A program made the translations under genes and the position numbers. The notes below the pieces were generated by a model. That model had not been told where the DNA came from, made no database searches, and worked only from the letters and a program-made list of their open reading frames with translations. Positions 38,303-46,216 of a stretch of DNA of 64,000 nt are shown in pieces; the stretch's first letter is position 1; each line of letters begins with the position of its first letter. Origin of the DNA: Hymenobacter metallilatus (GTDB lineage: Bacteria; Bacteroidota; Bacteroidia; Cytophagales; Hymenobacteraceae); contig NZ_RWIS01000002.1 of NCBI RefSeq assembly GCF_003944705.1, positions 372,001 to 436,000 of the forward strand. Direction: 5' to 3'.

Positions 38303-40288
38303 TTGAAGCTTTCCGTCGTCATTGTCAATTACAACGTCTGCTACTTTCTGGAGCAGGCGCTGCTGTCGGTGCGGCGGGCCGTGGAGAAGCTGGGGGAGCC
38401 GGTAGAGGTATTCGTGGTGGATAATAACTCCGTGGATGGCTCGGTGGCCATGGTGAAAGCCCGGTTTCCGGAAGTTATTCTGCTGGAAAACCACGATAAC
38501 CCCGGCTTCAGCAAGGCAAATAACCAGGCGCTGCGCCGGGCCCGGGGGCAGTACCAGCTGCTGCTCAACCCCGACACGGTGGTAGAGGAAGATACCTTTC
38601 GGCTGTGCTGCGAGTTTATGGATGCGCACCCGCAGGCCGGTGGTCTGGGCGTGAAGATGCTGGACGGGCAGGGGCGGTTTCTGCCCGAGAGCAAGCGGGG
38701 CCTGCCTACTCCCTGGGTAGCATTTTACAAGATTTTTGGACTGGCCCGGCTGTTTCCGAAGTCGCGGCGGTTTGGGCGCTACCACCTGGGCTACCTCAGC
38801 CCCGAGCAAACCCACGAAGTGGAGGTACTCAGCGGGGCATTCATGCTCATGCGCAAAACGGCCCTGGATGCGGTGGGCCTGCTGGATGAGGACTATTTCA
38901 TGTACGGGGAGGACATTGACCTCTCGTACCGGCTCACGCGGGGCGGCTGGAAAAACTACTACCTGGCCAGCACCCGCATTATTCACTACAAGGGAGAAAG
39001 CACTAAGCGCACGAGCGTAAACTATGTGTTTGTGTTTTACCGGGCCATGGTCATTTTTGCCCGTAAGCACTTCGCCCCCGGGCGGGCGGGCACGTTCAGC
39101 TTCCTGATTAACCTGGCTATCTGGCTGCGGGCTGGCGCCGCCGTGGGCCAGCGGCTGGTTACGCAGGCCGCCCCCATTCTGCTGGATGCCGCCCTGGTAT
39201 ATGCGGGTATGTACTTCCTGAAAAACTACTGGGAAAACAACCACAAATATGTGCCTACGGCCTACCCACCCCAGTTTATGCTGCTGGCCGTGCCCGTGTA
39301 CATTGCCGTGTGGCTGCTGGCGGCCTTCTTCAGCGGGGCCTACGACCAGCCCGCCCGGGCCAGCCGCATCGTGCGGGGGGTGTTTTTCGGGACGGTTCTG
39401 ATTTCGGCCTTCAGCAACTTCCTGGATGCCTGGCGCTTTTCCAAAGCCCTGATTGTGCTGGGCGGCGTGTGGGCTACGGCGGCCCTGGTGCTGCGGCGCA
39501 TGGCCGGCAACTTCCTGCGCTACCGCACCTTCAGCCTGGCCAGCCGGCAGCAGAAAAATGTGGGCATTGTGGGCTCCTGGCAGGAAAGTCGCCGGGTGCG
39601 CCAGCTGCTGGAGCAGGTCGCCGTACCCGCCCGGGTTATTGGCTACGTGGAGCCCCAGGCCGCCCTGCGCCCCGCCTCCGTTGCCCCCGACGACCTGCTG
39701 GGGGAGGTGCGCCAGCTGGAAGACATTATCCGGATTTATGGGCTCAACGAGCTGGTGTTCTGTGGCCGCGACCTGCCCGCCAGCCAGATCATCGGGCTTA
39801 TGGTAGGCCTGCCCCAGCACCCGCCGGTAGCCTACAAAATTCTGCCCCAGGACAGCCAATACATCATTGGCAGCTCCGGCAAAGACGCCCCTGGCGACTA
39901 TTACGCCCTCGATATTACCCTAAACCTGTACCGGCCCCAGCAGGCGCGCAACAAGCGGGTGCTGGACAGCCTGACCAGCCTGGGACTGCTGGGGTTGAGC
40001 CCGTTGCTGGTGTGGAGCCAAGAGCATAAGGGCGGTTTTCTGCGTAACTGTCTGCGGGTGCTGGCGGGCTCCTGCAGCTGGGTGGGCTTGCGCTATGCTT
40101 CCAGTCCCCGCCGCCAGGCCCGGGCCGTGCTCTCGCCGGCCGATGCCGTGCGGGCTACTACCCCGCTTACCGAGGCCACCCGCCGCCGCCTGGAGCTGCT
40201 CTACGCCAAGGACTACGAGCCCGCTATGGACCTGCGGGTGCTGTGGCAGTGCTTCCGGCAGCTGGGCCGGGAAGAGGAAGTAAGCTAG
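38303..40288 (+). CDS. Glycosyltransferase family 2 fused to a sugar-phosphotransferase-like membrane/sensor region
   Basis: 661 residues starting with TTG at 38303 (KLSVVIVNYNVCYFL begins the GT2 fold; no ATG fits). GT2 part, residues 1-250: NPDTVVEEDTF (DxD-like metal site), SGAFMLMRKTALDAVGLLDEDYFMYGEDIDLSYRL (rhamnosyltransferase-like). Then a region with four or five membrane segments (LLAVPVYIAVWLLAAFF ... FFGTVLISAFSNF), and a soluble domain with NVGIVGSWQESRRVRQLLEQVAVPARVIGYV and an IIRIYGLNELVFC segment, as in the nucleotide-binding part of WbaP/WcaJ-type polyprenyl sugar phosphotransferases, but without their catalytic C-terminus. Probably acts in surface polysaccharide assembly at the inner membrane. 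Confidence 0.82.
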   Translation: MKLSVVIVNYNVCYFLEQALLSVRRAVEKLGEPVEVFVVDNNSVDGSVAMVKARFPEVILLENHDNPGFSKANNQALRRARGQYQLLLNPDTVVEEDTFRLCCEFMDAHPQAGGLGVKMLDGQGRFLPESKRGLPTPWVAFYKIFGLARLFPKSRRFGRYHLGYLSPEQTHEVEVLSGAFMLMRKTALDAVGLLDEDYFMYGEDIDLSYRLTRGGWKNYYLASTRIIHYKGESTKRTSVNYVFVFYRAMVIFARKHFAPGRAGTFSFLINLAIWLRAGAAVGQRLVTQAAPILLDAALVYAGMYFLKNYWENNHKYVPTAYPPQFMLLAVPVYIAVWLLAAFFSGAYDQPARASRIVRGVFFGTVLISAFSNFLDAWRFSKALIVLGGVWATAALVLRRMAGNFLRYRTFSLASRQQKNVGIVGSWQESRRVRQLLEQVAVPARVIGYVEPQAALRPASVAPDDLLGEVRQLEDIIRIYGLNELVFCGRDLPASQIIGLMVGLPQHPPVAYKILPQDSQYIIGSSGKDAPGDYYALDITLNLYRPQQARNKRVLDSLTSLGLLGLSPLLVWSQEHKGGFLRNCLRVLAGSCSWVGLRYASSPRRQARAVLSPADAVRATTPLTEATRRRLELLYAKDYEPAMDLRVLWQCFRQLGREEEVS

Positions 40289-40515
40289 GAGGGAGTGGGG
40301 GGGTAAGGGTGTGAGGGTTGGAGGGTAGGAGTTGTCATCCTGAGCAGAGCGAAGGACCTTACCACGGCAGCGCAAGGCGTTGTTCCAGATGTCGTTCCAG
40401 CATAACAGGGCGCTTCGTTCTCGCCTGATGCGCAACATGCTCAAGACAACAGTCCCGTTTCAACTCACACCCTCACACCCCCACACCCTCCAACCCTCAC
40501 CCCTCACACCCTCAC
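40286..40515. repeat. Heptad-unit hairpin enclosing a GTCATCCTGAGC copy
   Basis: The left arm (40286-40333) begins with the stop codon of the glycosyltransferase gene and has G-rich units such as GTGTGAG and GGTTGGA. The right arm (40461-40515) is the C-rich complement (CTCACAC, CCTCCAA types). Inside, 40335-40365 is a GTCATCCTGAGC...GAAGGACCTTACCAC copy. The aminotransferase start follows 68 bases later. Confidence 0.75.
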
Positions 40516-40582
40516 AAAACCTCCGTACCTTCCTCGTACCTTTGGGCTCCACCCATTTCTTCCTTTAATTCTCCCTAAGTTC

Positions 40583-41806
40583 ATGTCGGCTGACGCTACT
40601 ACTTTCGCGCCCCTTGTTCTTTCTGACCGCATCAACGCCATGCAGGAGTCGCAGACCATTGCTATGGCCAAAAAGGCCCGGGCCCTGGCAGCCGAAGGGG
40701 TGGACGTTATCAGCCTGAGCTTTGGGGAGCCGGACTTCCAGACGCCCCAATACATTAAGGATGCTGCCAAGAAGGCGTTGGATGAGGGCTACACCTTTTA
40801 CACGCCCGTGCCCGGCATCCCGGAGCTGCGCCAAGCCATCTGCGACAAGCTGCAACGCGACAACCAGCTCAGCTATAAGCCCGAAAACATTGTGGTAAGC
40901 ACTGGGGCCAAGCAGGCCCTGGCCAACGCCGTGTTGGCCCTCATCAACCCCGGCGACGAGGTATTGGTGCTGGCTCCTTACTGGGTGAGCTACGAGGAGA
41001 TGGTGAAGCTGGCCGAAGGCACTACCGTGCAGCTGATGGGCCGCTTGGAAAACGACTTTAAGGTAACCGCCGAGGAGTTGGAAGCGGCTATTACGCCCCG
41101 CACCAGGCTCATCATGTACTCCTCGCCCTGCAACCCCACCGGCTCGGTATTCAGCCGGGCCGAGCTGGCCGCTTTTGCCGAGGTAGTGGCCCGCCACCCC
41201 CAGGTGCATGTGCTGGCAGATGAGATTTACGAGTATATCAACTTCACCGGGGAGCACGCCAGCCTGGCGCAGTTTGAGGCCGTGAAGGACCGGGTGATTA
41301 CCGTCAACGGCTTCTCCAAAGGCTACGCCATGACGGGCTGGCGCATCGGGTACCTGGCGGCCCGCAAAGAAATTGCCGCTGCCTGCGAAAAGCTGCAAAG
41401 CCAGATTACTTCCGCCACTTGCTCCATCACGCAGCGGGCGGCGCTGGCCGCCCTGCAGGGCGGGCGCTCCTCCGCCGACGAAATGGTGGCCGCCTACCGC
41501 CGCCGCCGCGACCTGGTGCTGGAGCTGGTGCAGGATATTCCCGGGTTCCGGACGCCTACGCCCAGCGGGGCCTTCTATATTTTTCCGGATGTGAGCGGCT
41601 ATTTCGGCAAAACCACGCCCACCGGCGAAACCATCAGCAGCGCCGCCGACTTGGCCATGTTTATGCTCAATGACGCCCACGTAGCCGCCGTGGATGGGGG
41701 CGCGTTTGGGGCCCCCAACTGCATGCGCTTCAGCACCGCCGCCGCCGATGAAAAGCTGCGCGAAGCGTTTATCCGGATCAAAAACAGCCTAGCGAAACTG
41801 CAGTAA
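40583..41806 (+). CDS. Class I pyridoxal-phosphate aminotransferase (aspartate aminotransferase-like)
   Basis: 407 residues. Fold-type I motifs: ISLSFGEPDFQTP, STGAKQALANAVLALINPGDEVLVLAPYWVSY, SSPCNPTGSVFS, ADEIYEYINF and the PLP lysine in VNGFSKGYAMTGWRIGYL. The last motif and the overall pattern are those of the 1-gamma/1-beta aspartate aminotransferase group (AspC/AatA). It converts aspartate and 2-oxoglutarate to oxaloacetate and glutamate, possibly also prephenate. Cytoplasmic, monocistronic by spacing. Confidence 0.93.
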   Translation: MSADATTFAPLVLSDRINAMQESQTIAMAKKARALAAEGVDVISLSFGEPDFQTPQYIKDAAKKALDEGYTFYTPVPGIPELRQAICDKLQRDNQLSYKPENIVVSTGAKQALANAVLALINPGDEVLVLAPYWVSYEEMVKLAEGTTVQLMGRLENDFKVTAEELEAAITPRTRLIMYSSPCNPTGSVFSRAELAAFAEVVARHPQVHVLADEIYEYINFTGEHASLAQFEAVKDRVITVNGFSKGYAMTGWRIGYLAARKEIAAACEKLQSQITSATCSITQRAALAALQGGRSSADEMVAAYRRRRDLVLELVQDIPGFRTPTPSGAFYIFPDVSGYFGKTTPTGETISSAADLAMFMLNDAHVAAVDGGAFGAPNCMRFSTAAADEKLREAFIRIKNSLAKLQ

Positions 41807-41807
41807 C

Positions 41808-41917
41808 AGTAGCGCGCAGCTCTGCTTCGCGCACGAGCCGCAGGCGAGTTCCCATGCGAGAGAGCCAGACGCCCGTTACTCGCTCCGCTCGTGCGCGCAG
41901 CGGAGCTGCGCGCTACT
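41808..41917. repeat. Long GCGCGCAGC-type inverted repeat before the heptose kinase gene
   Basis: Arms of about 40 bases, 41808-41849 and 41878-41917, largely complementary (outer word AGTAGCGCGCAGCTC). It starts right after the aminotransferase stop codon. TACCTTTG (41921-41928), a match to the -7 box TAnnTTTG, lies just past it, so the repeat may end one transcript and flank the promoter of the next. Confidence 0.75.
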
Positions 41918-41954
41918 AGCTACCTTTGCGGCCTCTTACCATGCCCACGCCGTA

Positions 41955-42974
41955 ATGCCCGCTGCCGTTCCTGCTTCGTTGCCCGAGTTATTCGCCGCTT
42001 TCAACCACCTCACGGTACTCATTGTGGGCGACGTGATGATGGACGCCTACTTGTGGGGCAAGGCTGCCCGGCTCTCACCCGAGGCCCCGGTACCGGTAGT
42101 AAACGTGAGTCGTACCGAAAACCGGCTGGGCGGAGCTGCCAATGTGGCCCTGAACGTGCAGGCCCTGGGTGCTACGCCCCTGCTCTGCGCCGTGATAGGC
42201 GAGGACCAGGGCGGCGACCAACTGCTGGAGCTGCTGCATACCACCGGGCTGTCGGCCGAGGGCATGGTGCGCTCCGGCTACCGGCCCACCACGGTAAAGC
42301 AGCGCATTCTGGCCCACGGGCAGCAGCTGCTACGCATCGACTCGGAAGTGGAAACCAGCCTCAACGCCGAGGAAAACGCTCTGCTGGCTGCCCGCTTCGG
42401 GCAGCTGCTCAGCCGCGCCGATGTGGTGATTTTTGAGGATTACGACAAGGGCGTGTTGCAGGAAAGCAGTATTCAGCACTTCATCCAGCTGGCCCGGGCC
42501 CAGGGCGTACCCACCGTAGTCGACCCCAAGAAAAAGAACTTCCTGGCTTACCAGCACTGCACCTTGTTCAAGCCCAACCTCAAGGAGCTGCGCGAGGGCC
42601 TGAAGCTGGAGTTCAACGACGCCGACGCCGACCGCCCCCACTTCGAAGCCGCCGTTACCCGCCTGCGCGAGGTGCTGCAGCCGGAAACGGTGCTCGTTAC
42701 CCTCTCGGAGCGGGGCGTGTTCGTGGAGAATGGCCAGCTCACCCGTACCTATATTCCGGCTCACCTGCGCACTATTTCCGATGTGTCCGGCGCCGGCGAC
42801 ACGGTTATCAGTATTGCCGCGCTGTGCGTGGCGCTCGGCTTGTCGGCTCCGGCTACGGCCGCGCTGGCCAACCTGGGCGGCGGGCTGGTGTGCGAGCAGG
42901 TTGGGGTGGTGCCCATTGAGAAAACCCTGCTGCTACAAGAAGCCGAGCGGGTGGGTTTAGTGCTTAGTGCTTAG
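41955..42974 (+). CDS. rfaE1: PfkB-family sugar kinase, probable D-glycero-beta-D-manno-heptose-7-phosphate kinase
   Basis: 339 residues. The RfaE N-domain pattern is clear: VLIVGDVMMDAYLWGKAARLSPEAPVPVVNVSRTENRLGGAANVALNVQALGA, FEDYDKGVL, VPTVVDPKKKNFLAY, LFKPNLKEL and the anion-hole/base motif DVSGAGDTVISIAA. The nucleotidyltransferase half of bifunctional HldE is absent, as in species with separate enzymes. It phosphorylates a heptose-7-phosphate for ADP-heptose and lipopolysaccharide core synthesis. The last three codons lie inside a GCTTAGG-type repeat, so the C-terminal VLSA may not be ancestral. An ATG at 41941 is out of frame. Confidence 0.85.
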   Translation: MPAAVPASLPELFAAFNHLTVLIVGDVMMDAYLWGKAARLSPEAPVPVVNVSRTENRLGGAANVALNVQALGATPLLCAVIGEDQGGDQLLELLHTTGLSAEGMVRSGYRPTTVKQRILAHGQQLLRIDSEVETSLNAEENALLAARFGQLLSRADVVIFEDYDKGVLQESSIQHFIQLARAQGVPTVVDPKKKNFLAYQHCTLFKPNLKELREGLKLEFNDADADRPHFEAAVTRLREVLQPETVLVTLSERGVFVENGQLTRTYIPAHLRTISDVSGAGDTVISIAALCVALGLSAPATAALANLGGGLVCEQVGVVPIEKTLLLQEAERVGLVLSA

Positions 42975-43113
42975 GGCCTGATGCTTAGGGTTCAGGAAGG
43001 CCTGCGGCATAGAAAAAGTCAAGAAAAGAGGCCCTGCCGTAACCCGGCAGGGCCTTTCACATATAGCCCTAAGCCCTAAGCCCTAAGCCCTAAGCCCTAA
43101 GCCCTAAGCCCTA
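42961..43113. repeat. TGCTTAG/AGCCCTA heptad array with internal terminator, overlapping two coding ends
   Basis: Left side: TGCTTAG at 42961, 42968 and 42982 with variant units between. Right side: seven perfect AGCCCTA units (43065-43113), complementary to the left words. The heptose kinase stop (42972-42974) and the last codons and stop of hemE (43104-43113) are inside the units. Between the two arrays is a separate GC-rich hairpin terminator. Confidence 0.9.
43030..43054. terminator. Bidirectional terminator between the heptose kinase and hemE genes
   Basis: Perfect 10-base arms 43030-43039 and 43045-43054 (GGCCCTGCCG and its complement) with a 5-base loop, followed by TTT on the plus strand and preceded by an A-run that supplies T on the minus strand. 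Confidence 0.85.
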
Positions 43114-44141
43114 AGCGTAGCGCTGTACCCTTTCACCGTCTCAATGAACACCTTCACATTGTCGGGGTTGGTATCGGGGTAGACGCCGTGGCCGAGGTTG
43201 GCAATGTGGCGGTGCGGGCCGAACTGGTCGAGCATGGCTATGGTGGCGGCGCGTACCTGCTCGGGCGTGCCGTAGAGGGCGCAAGGGTCGAGGTTGCCTT
43301 GCAGGGTCTTGTCGCCGACGAGGGGGCGCACGGCCCGCGGGTCTTGGTTCCAGTCGAGGCCGATGGTGCGGCAGGGCAGCTGGGCGAAGTCCTCCACGGC
43401 CCAGAAAGCGCCTTTAGCAAACACCGTTACGGGCACATCGGCGGGCATGGCCCGGCAGATTTCGGCAATGTAGCGGGTGCTGAATTCCTGGTAATGGGCG
43501 GGCGGCAGAATCCCGGCCCAGGAGTCGAAGACCTGCACCAGATTGGCCCCGGCAGCCACCTGGGCCCGCAGGTAGGCAATGGTGGTATCGGTGATTTTGC
43601 GCAGCAGTTGGTGGGCCAGCTCGGGCTCGGCGTAGAGCATGCGGCGGGCCTTGCTGAAGGTCTTGGAGCCGTGGCCCTCCACCATGTAGGCCAGAATCGT
43701 CCAAGGGGCCCCGGCAAATCCGATGAGCGGCACCCGGCCGTTGAGGGCCCGCTTGGTTACCCGGATGGCTTCGAGCACGTAGCCCAGATGCTCCTCAGGG
43801 TCGGCCACGCGCATGCGGGCCACGTCTTGGGGGGTTTTGATGGTTTCGGGGAACAGGGGGCCACGAGCTTCCACCATCTCGTAGGTGAGGCCCATGGCTT
43901 CGGGTACCACCAGAATATCGGAGAAAATGATGGCCGCGTCCACGTCCAGCGCGTCGATAGGCTGGATAGTTACTTCGGCGGCGAGGTCGGGGGTTTCTAC
44001 CAGTTCCTTGAAGCCGCTGAGGCGGGCCCGCAGGGCGCGGTATTCGGGCAAAATGCGGCCGGCCTGGCGCATGAGCCACACGGGGGTACGCTCGGTTTCT
44101 TCGCCACGGGCGGCACGGAGGAGGAGGTCGTTCTTCAGCAT
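43104..44141 (-). CDS. hemE: Uroporphyrinogen decarboxylase
   Basis: 345 residues. Family motifs: [20 protein letters not shown] near the N-terminus (substrate-binding Arg and Asp region), [16 protein letters not shown] (catalytic Asp), [20 protein letters not shown] and [15 protein letters not shown] near the C-terminus (conserved His/Gly). It removes four carboxyl groups from uroporphyrinogen III to make coproporphyrinogen III in haem synthesis, in the cytoplasm. The end of the protein (SATLRA) is encoded by repeat units. It stands apart from other hem genes. Confidence 0.98.
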   Translation of the reverse strand: MLKNDLLLRAARGEETERTPVWLMRQAGRILPEYRALRARLSGFKELVETPDLAAEVTIQPIDALDVDAAIIFSDILVVPEAMGLTYEMVEARGPLFPETIKTPQDVARMRVADPEEHLGYVLEAIRVTKRALNGRVPLIGFAGAPWTILAYMVEGHGSKTFSKARRMLYAEPELAHQLLRKITDTTIAYLRAQVAAGANLVQVFDSWAGILPPAHYQEFSTRYIAEICRAMPADVPVTVFAKGAFWAVEDFAQLPCRTIGLDWNQDPRAVRPLVGDKTLQGNLDPCALYGTPEQVRAATIAMLDQFGPHRHIANLGHGVYPDTNPDNVKVFIETVKGYSATLRA

Positions 44142-44164
44142 AGGAGGCGCAAAGATACGCTTCG

Positions 44165-44764
44165 CTACGGTGTTGTCAGAGGGGCGGAAGGGATGTATCC
44201 GTAATCCAGAGATAAGATAGCCAGATACTGACCATTCGTCACGAAGCCGATGTACAGCAGTTGCGACTGGTCGCGGCGTGCGTAGCCATAGGCGTACTGG
44301 CCACAGGCATATATGTCACCTAAATTCAGCTGAAACGGCCGGCGCCCGTGGTGTAGTTGGCTTACAATGCACGGATAGGGAGAGAAACGCGCGTCTTGTG
44401 CCAATTGCTTCTGCAATTGCTGGTACTCCTGTGGCGACACTCTCAACAACGCCCATGCTTGATTATGAGAAGGATGTGCGGCCGAGTTGGTGCGGGTGCG
44501 TTCGTGCGTGGACAGCTTACCAGATTCTGGAAACGGGCGGAGCGTTATCCGTTCGTATTCGTCGCGGTAGAAACCATCGGAATTGTAAGTTGTGACGCTA
44601 TAGATTATGTATCCCACTGTCAATTGGGTAATCACCAGGAGTGTGATAACCGCTCCTCGTCCCCAGCGGCGCTGTAGCCAGCGGTACAGGACCAGGTAGG
44701 CGCCCAGCATCAGTGCCACAACCAGGAGTAGCGCAGCAAGTATTATGAAAACCCATATTCCCAT
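44165..44764 (-). CDS. Membrane protein of unknown function
   Basis: 199 residues. Two hydrophobic segments near the N-terminus ([23 protein letters not shown] and [20 protein letters not shown]) are separated by a basic loop [11 protein letters not shown] soluble C-terminal domain of about 140 residues follows, with [24 protein letters not shown] and [23 protein letters not shown] recognise no family. It shares strand and close spacing with hemE and the marC gene, so it may be in one transcript with them. Confidence 0.7.
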   Translation of the reverse strand: MGIWVFIILAALLLVVALMLGAYLVLYRWLQRRWGRGAVITLLVITQLTVGYIIYSVTTYNSDGFYRDEYERITLRPFPESGKLSTHERTRTNSAAHPSHNQAWALLRVSPQEYQQLQKQLAQDARFSPYPCIVSQLHHGRRPFQLNLGDIYACGQYAYGYARRDQSQLLYIGFVTNGQYLAILSLDYGYIPSAPLTTP

Positions 44765-44773
44765 CCTGCACCA

Positions 44774-45400
44774 CTACCGGCTCAGCCCCGGAAACAACGC
44801 CACAATAGCCGTAGCCAGAAAATTCACCCCGATGGCCAGCGTGAGAAAACCCATGATGCGGGCCAGGGCGGCCATGCCGGGGCGGCCCAGAAACCGCGTG
44901 AGCCGGAGCGACGACATCAGGATGATGTAGGCGGCCAGGGCCACCAGCACGAATCCCAGCACAATCAGGCCCATATCGGGCACGCTCAGCTTCTTGGTAA
45001 ACAGGCCGATGCACACGGCCATCGAGCCCGGGCCCGAGAGCATGGGCATAGCCAGCGGCGTGAAGCTGATGTCGTTTTTGTGCATGCTTTCCTCCAGCGT
45101 CGCGTCCGATACTTTGGCACGGTTGCCGCCCGGCGTCAGCAGGTCGAAAGCCGAGCGCATGAGCAAGATGCCGCCCGCAATGCGCAGATGATGAATGTTG
45201 ATGCCGAAGAAGTTGAGCACGTACTGCCCCGCGAAAAACGATACGGTGAGCACCCCAATCATATAGATACAGGCCTTCAGGCCGATGCTGGCCCGCTCGG
45301 CGGGCGTATCTTCCTCCGTGAGCGTCAGAAACACGGGCATAGCCCCAAAAGGGTTGACTACGGAAAACAGAGTGGTGAAAGTAGCAAGCAGAATTTCCAT
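44774..45400 (-). CDS. MarC-family integral membrane protein
   Basis: 208 residues with six hydrophobic segments. MarC/NAAT motifs: FSVVNPFGAMPVFLTLTEED, IAGGILLMRSAFDLL, SFTPLAMPMLSGPGSMAVCIGLF and IMGFLTLAIGVNFLATAI. MarC proteins are inner-membrane proteins without a proven transport role; the name comes from a multiple antibiotic resistance locus but resistance was not confirmed. It lies just upstream of the unknown membrane gene on the same strand. Confidence 0.92.
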   Translation of the reverse strand: MEILLATFTTLFSVVNPFGAMPVFLTLTEEDTPAERASIGLKACIYMIGVLTVSFFAGQYVLNFFGINIHHLRIAGGILLMRSAFDLLTPGGNRAKVSDATLEESMHKNDISFTPLAMPMLSGPGSMAVCIGLFTKKLSVPDMGLIVLGFVLVALAAYIILMSSLRLTRFLGRPGMAALARIMGFLTLAIGVNFLATAIVALFPGLSR

Positions 45401-45549
45401 CGGCGGAGGCAGTAGGAGGCGGGTAAAGGTACGAGCCTTTGAGAATCAGCAAGCAGGGAAAATGCTATGTTTAGAGCCCCAACCATGGCTGCCCCGACCC
45501 GTAGAAGCCAATTCGGGGTAGGTACTGCCCAATTTTCTCTCTCACTAGT

Positions 45550-46101
45550 ATGACCACCGCCGTTCCCGTGCCCAACTCCGAATCTGTTCCTGCCGATACG
45601 CCGTTGGTTGGAATTATCATGGGCTCCCAGTCCGACCTGAAAGTAATGACGGCTGCCGCCGAACTACTGCGCCAGTTTGGGGTACCATATGAGCTCACTC
45701 TGGTATCGGCCCACCGTACGCCGCACCGGTTAGTAGAATACGCCGAAACCGCCCGGAAACGGGGGCTGCGTGTGCTCATTGCCGGTGGGGGAGGCGCCGC
45801 CCACTTGCCGGGCATGGTAGCCTCCTTCACCACGCTGCCCGTTGTTGGAGTGCCCATTAACTCGGCCACCTCCATCCAGGGCCTCGATTCCATCCTGTCC
45901 ATGCTCCAGATGCCGGCCGGAGTGCCCGTGGCTACCGTGGCCCTGGATGGAGCCGCCAATGCCGCCGTGCTGGCTACTCAGATGCTGGCCCTCAGCAACG
46001 CCCGCCTGCAGGATGCGTTGGAAAAGTACCGTACTTCGCTTAAGGATAAAGTAATGCGCACCATCGAAGAGCTGCGCAAAGGCGGCCTCAACGATGATTA
46101 A
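45550..46101 (+). CDS. purE: 5-(carboxyamino)imidazole ribonucleotide mutase
   Basis: 183 residues. Class I PurE signatures: GIIMGSQSDLKVMTAAAELLRQF (binding Ser), TLVSAHRTPHRLVEYAETA (catalytic His), VLIAGGGGAAHLPGMVASFTTLPVVGVPI and GVPVATVALDGAANAAVLATQML. It converts N5-CAIR to CAIR in purine synthesis, in the cytoplasm. The N-terminal 18 residues are an unconserved extension; a later ATG start is possible only inside the fold, so the first is kept. No purK is adjacent. Confidence 0.97.
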   Translation: MTTAVPVPNSESVPADTPLVGIIMGSQSDLKVMTAAAELLRQFGVPYELTLVSAHRTPHRLVEYAETARKRGLRVLIAGGGGAAHLPGMVASFTTLPVVGVPINSATSIQGLDSILSMLQMPAGVPVATVALDGAANAAVLATQMLALSNARLQDALEKYRTSLKDKVMRTIEELRKGGLNDD

Positions 46102-46105
46102 GTGA

Positions 46106-46206
46106 GTTTCTGGTTGCTAGTTGCTGGTTGCTGGTTGTCGTTCGGCCATCAGTTGACCTGACAATCAGGAGCCAGCAACAGCAACTAGCAACCAGTAACC
46201 AGAAAC
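46106..46206. repeat. Heptad-unit hairpin after purE
   Basis: Left units GTTTCTG, GTTGCTA, GTTGCTG, GTTGCTG and GTTGTCG from 46106; the right arm (about 46171-46206) is the complement of GTTTCTG, GTTACTG, GTTGCTA and GTTGCTG. It starts 5 bases after the purE stop, and the next gene begins 10 bases after its end. Confidence 0.85.
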
Positions 46207-46216
46207 TACGAACCCC

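Noticed and set aside
38288..39859. A 523-residue minus-strand frame opposite the glycosyltransferase
   Set aside because: The plus strand has the full GT2 signature; the minus frame is His/Gln/Pro-rich without structure.
43065..43113. Seven perfect AGCCCTA units considered as CRISPR or telomere-like DNA
   Set aside because: There are no spacers, and the units are complementary to an array 90 bases away, so they belong to the heptad hairpin family.
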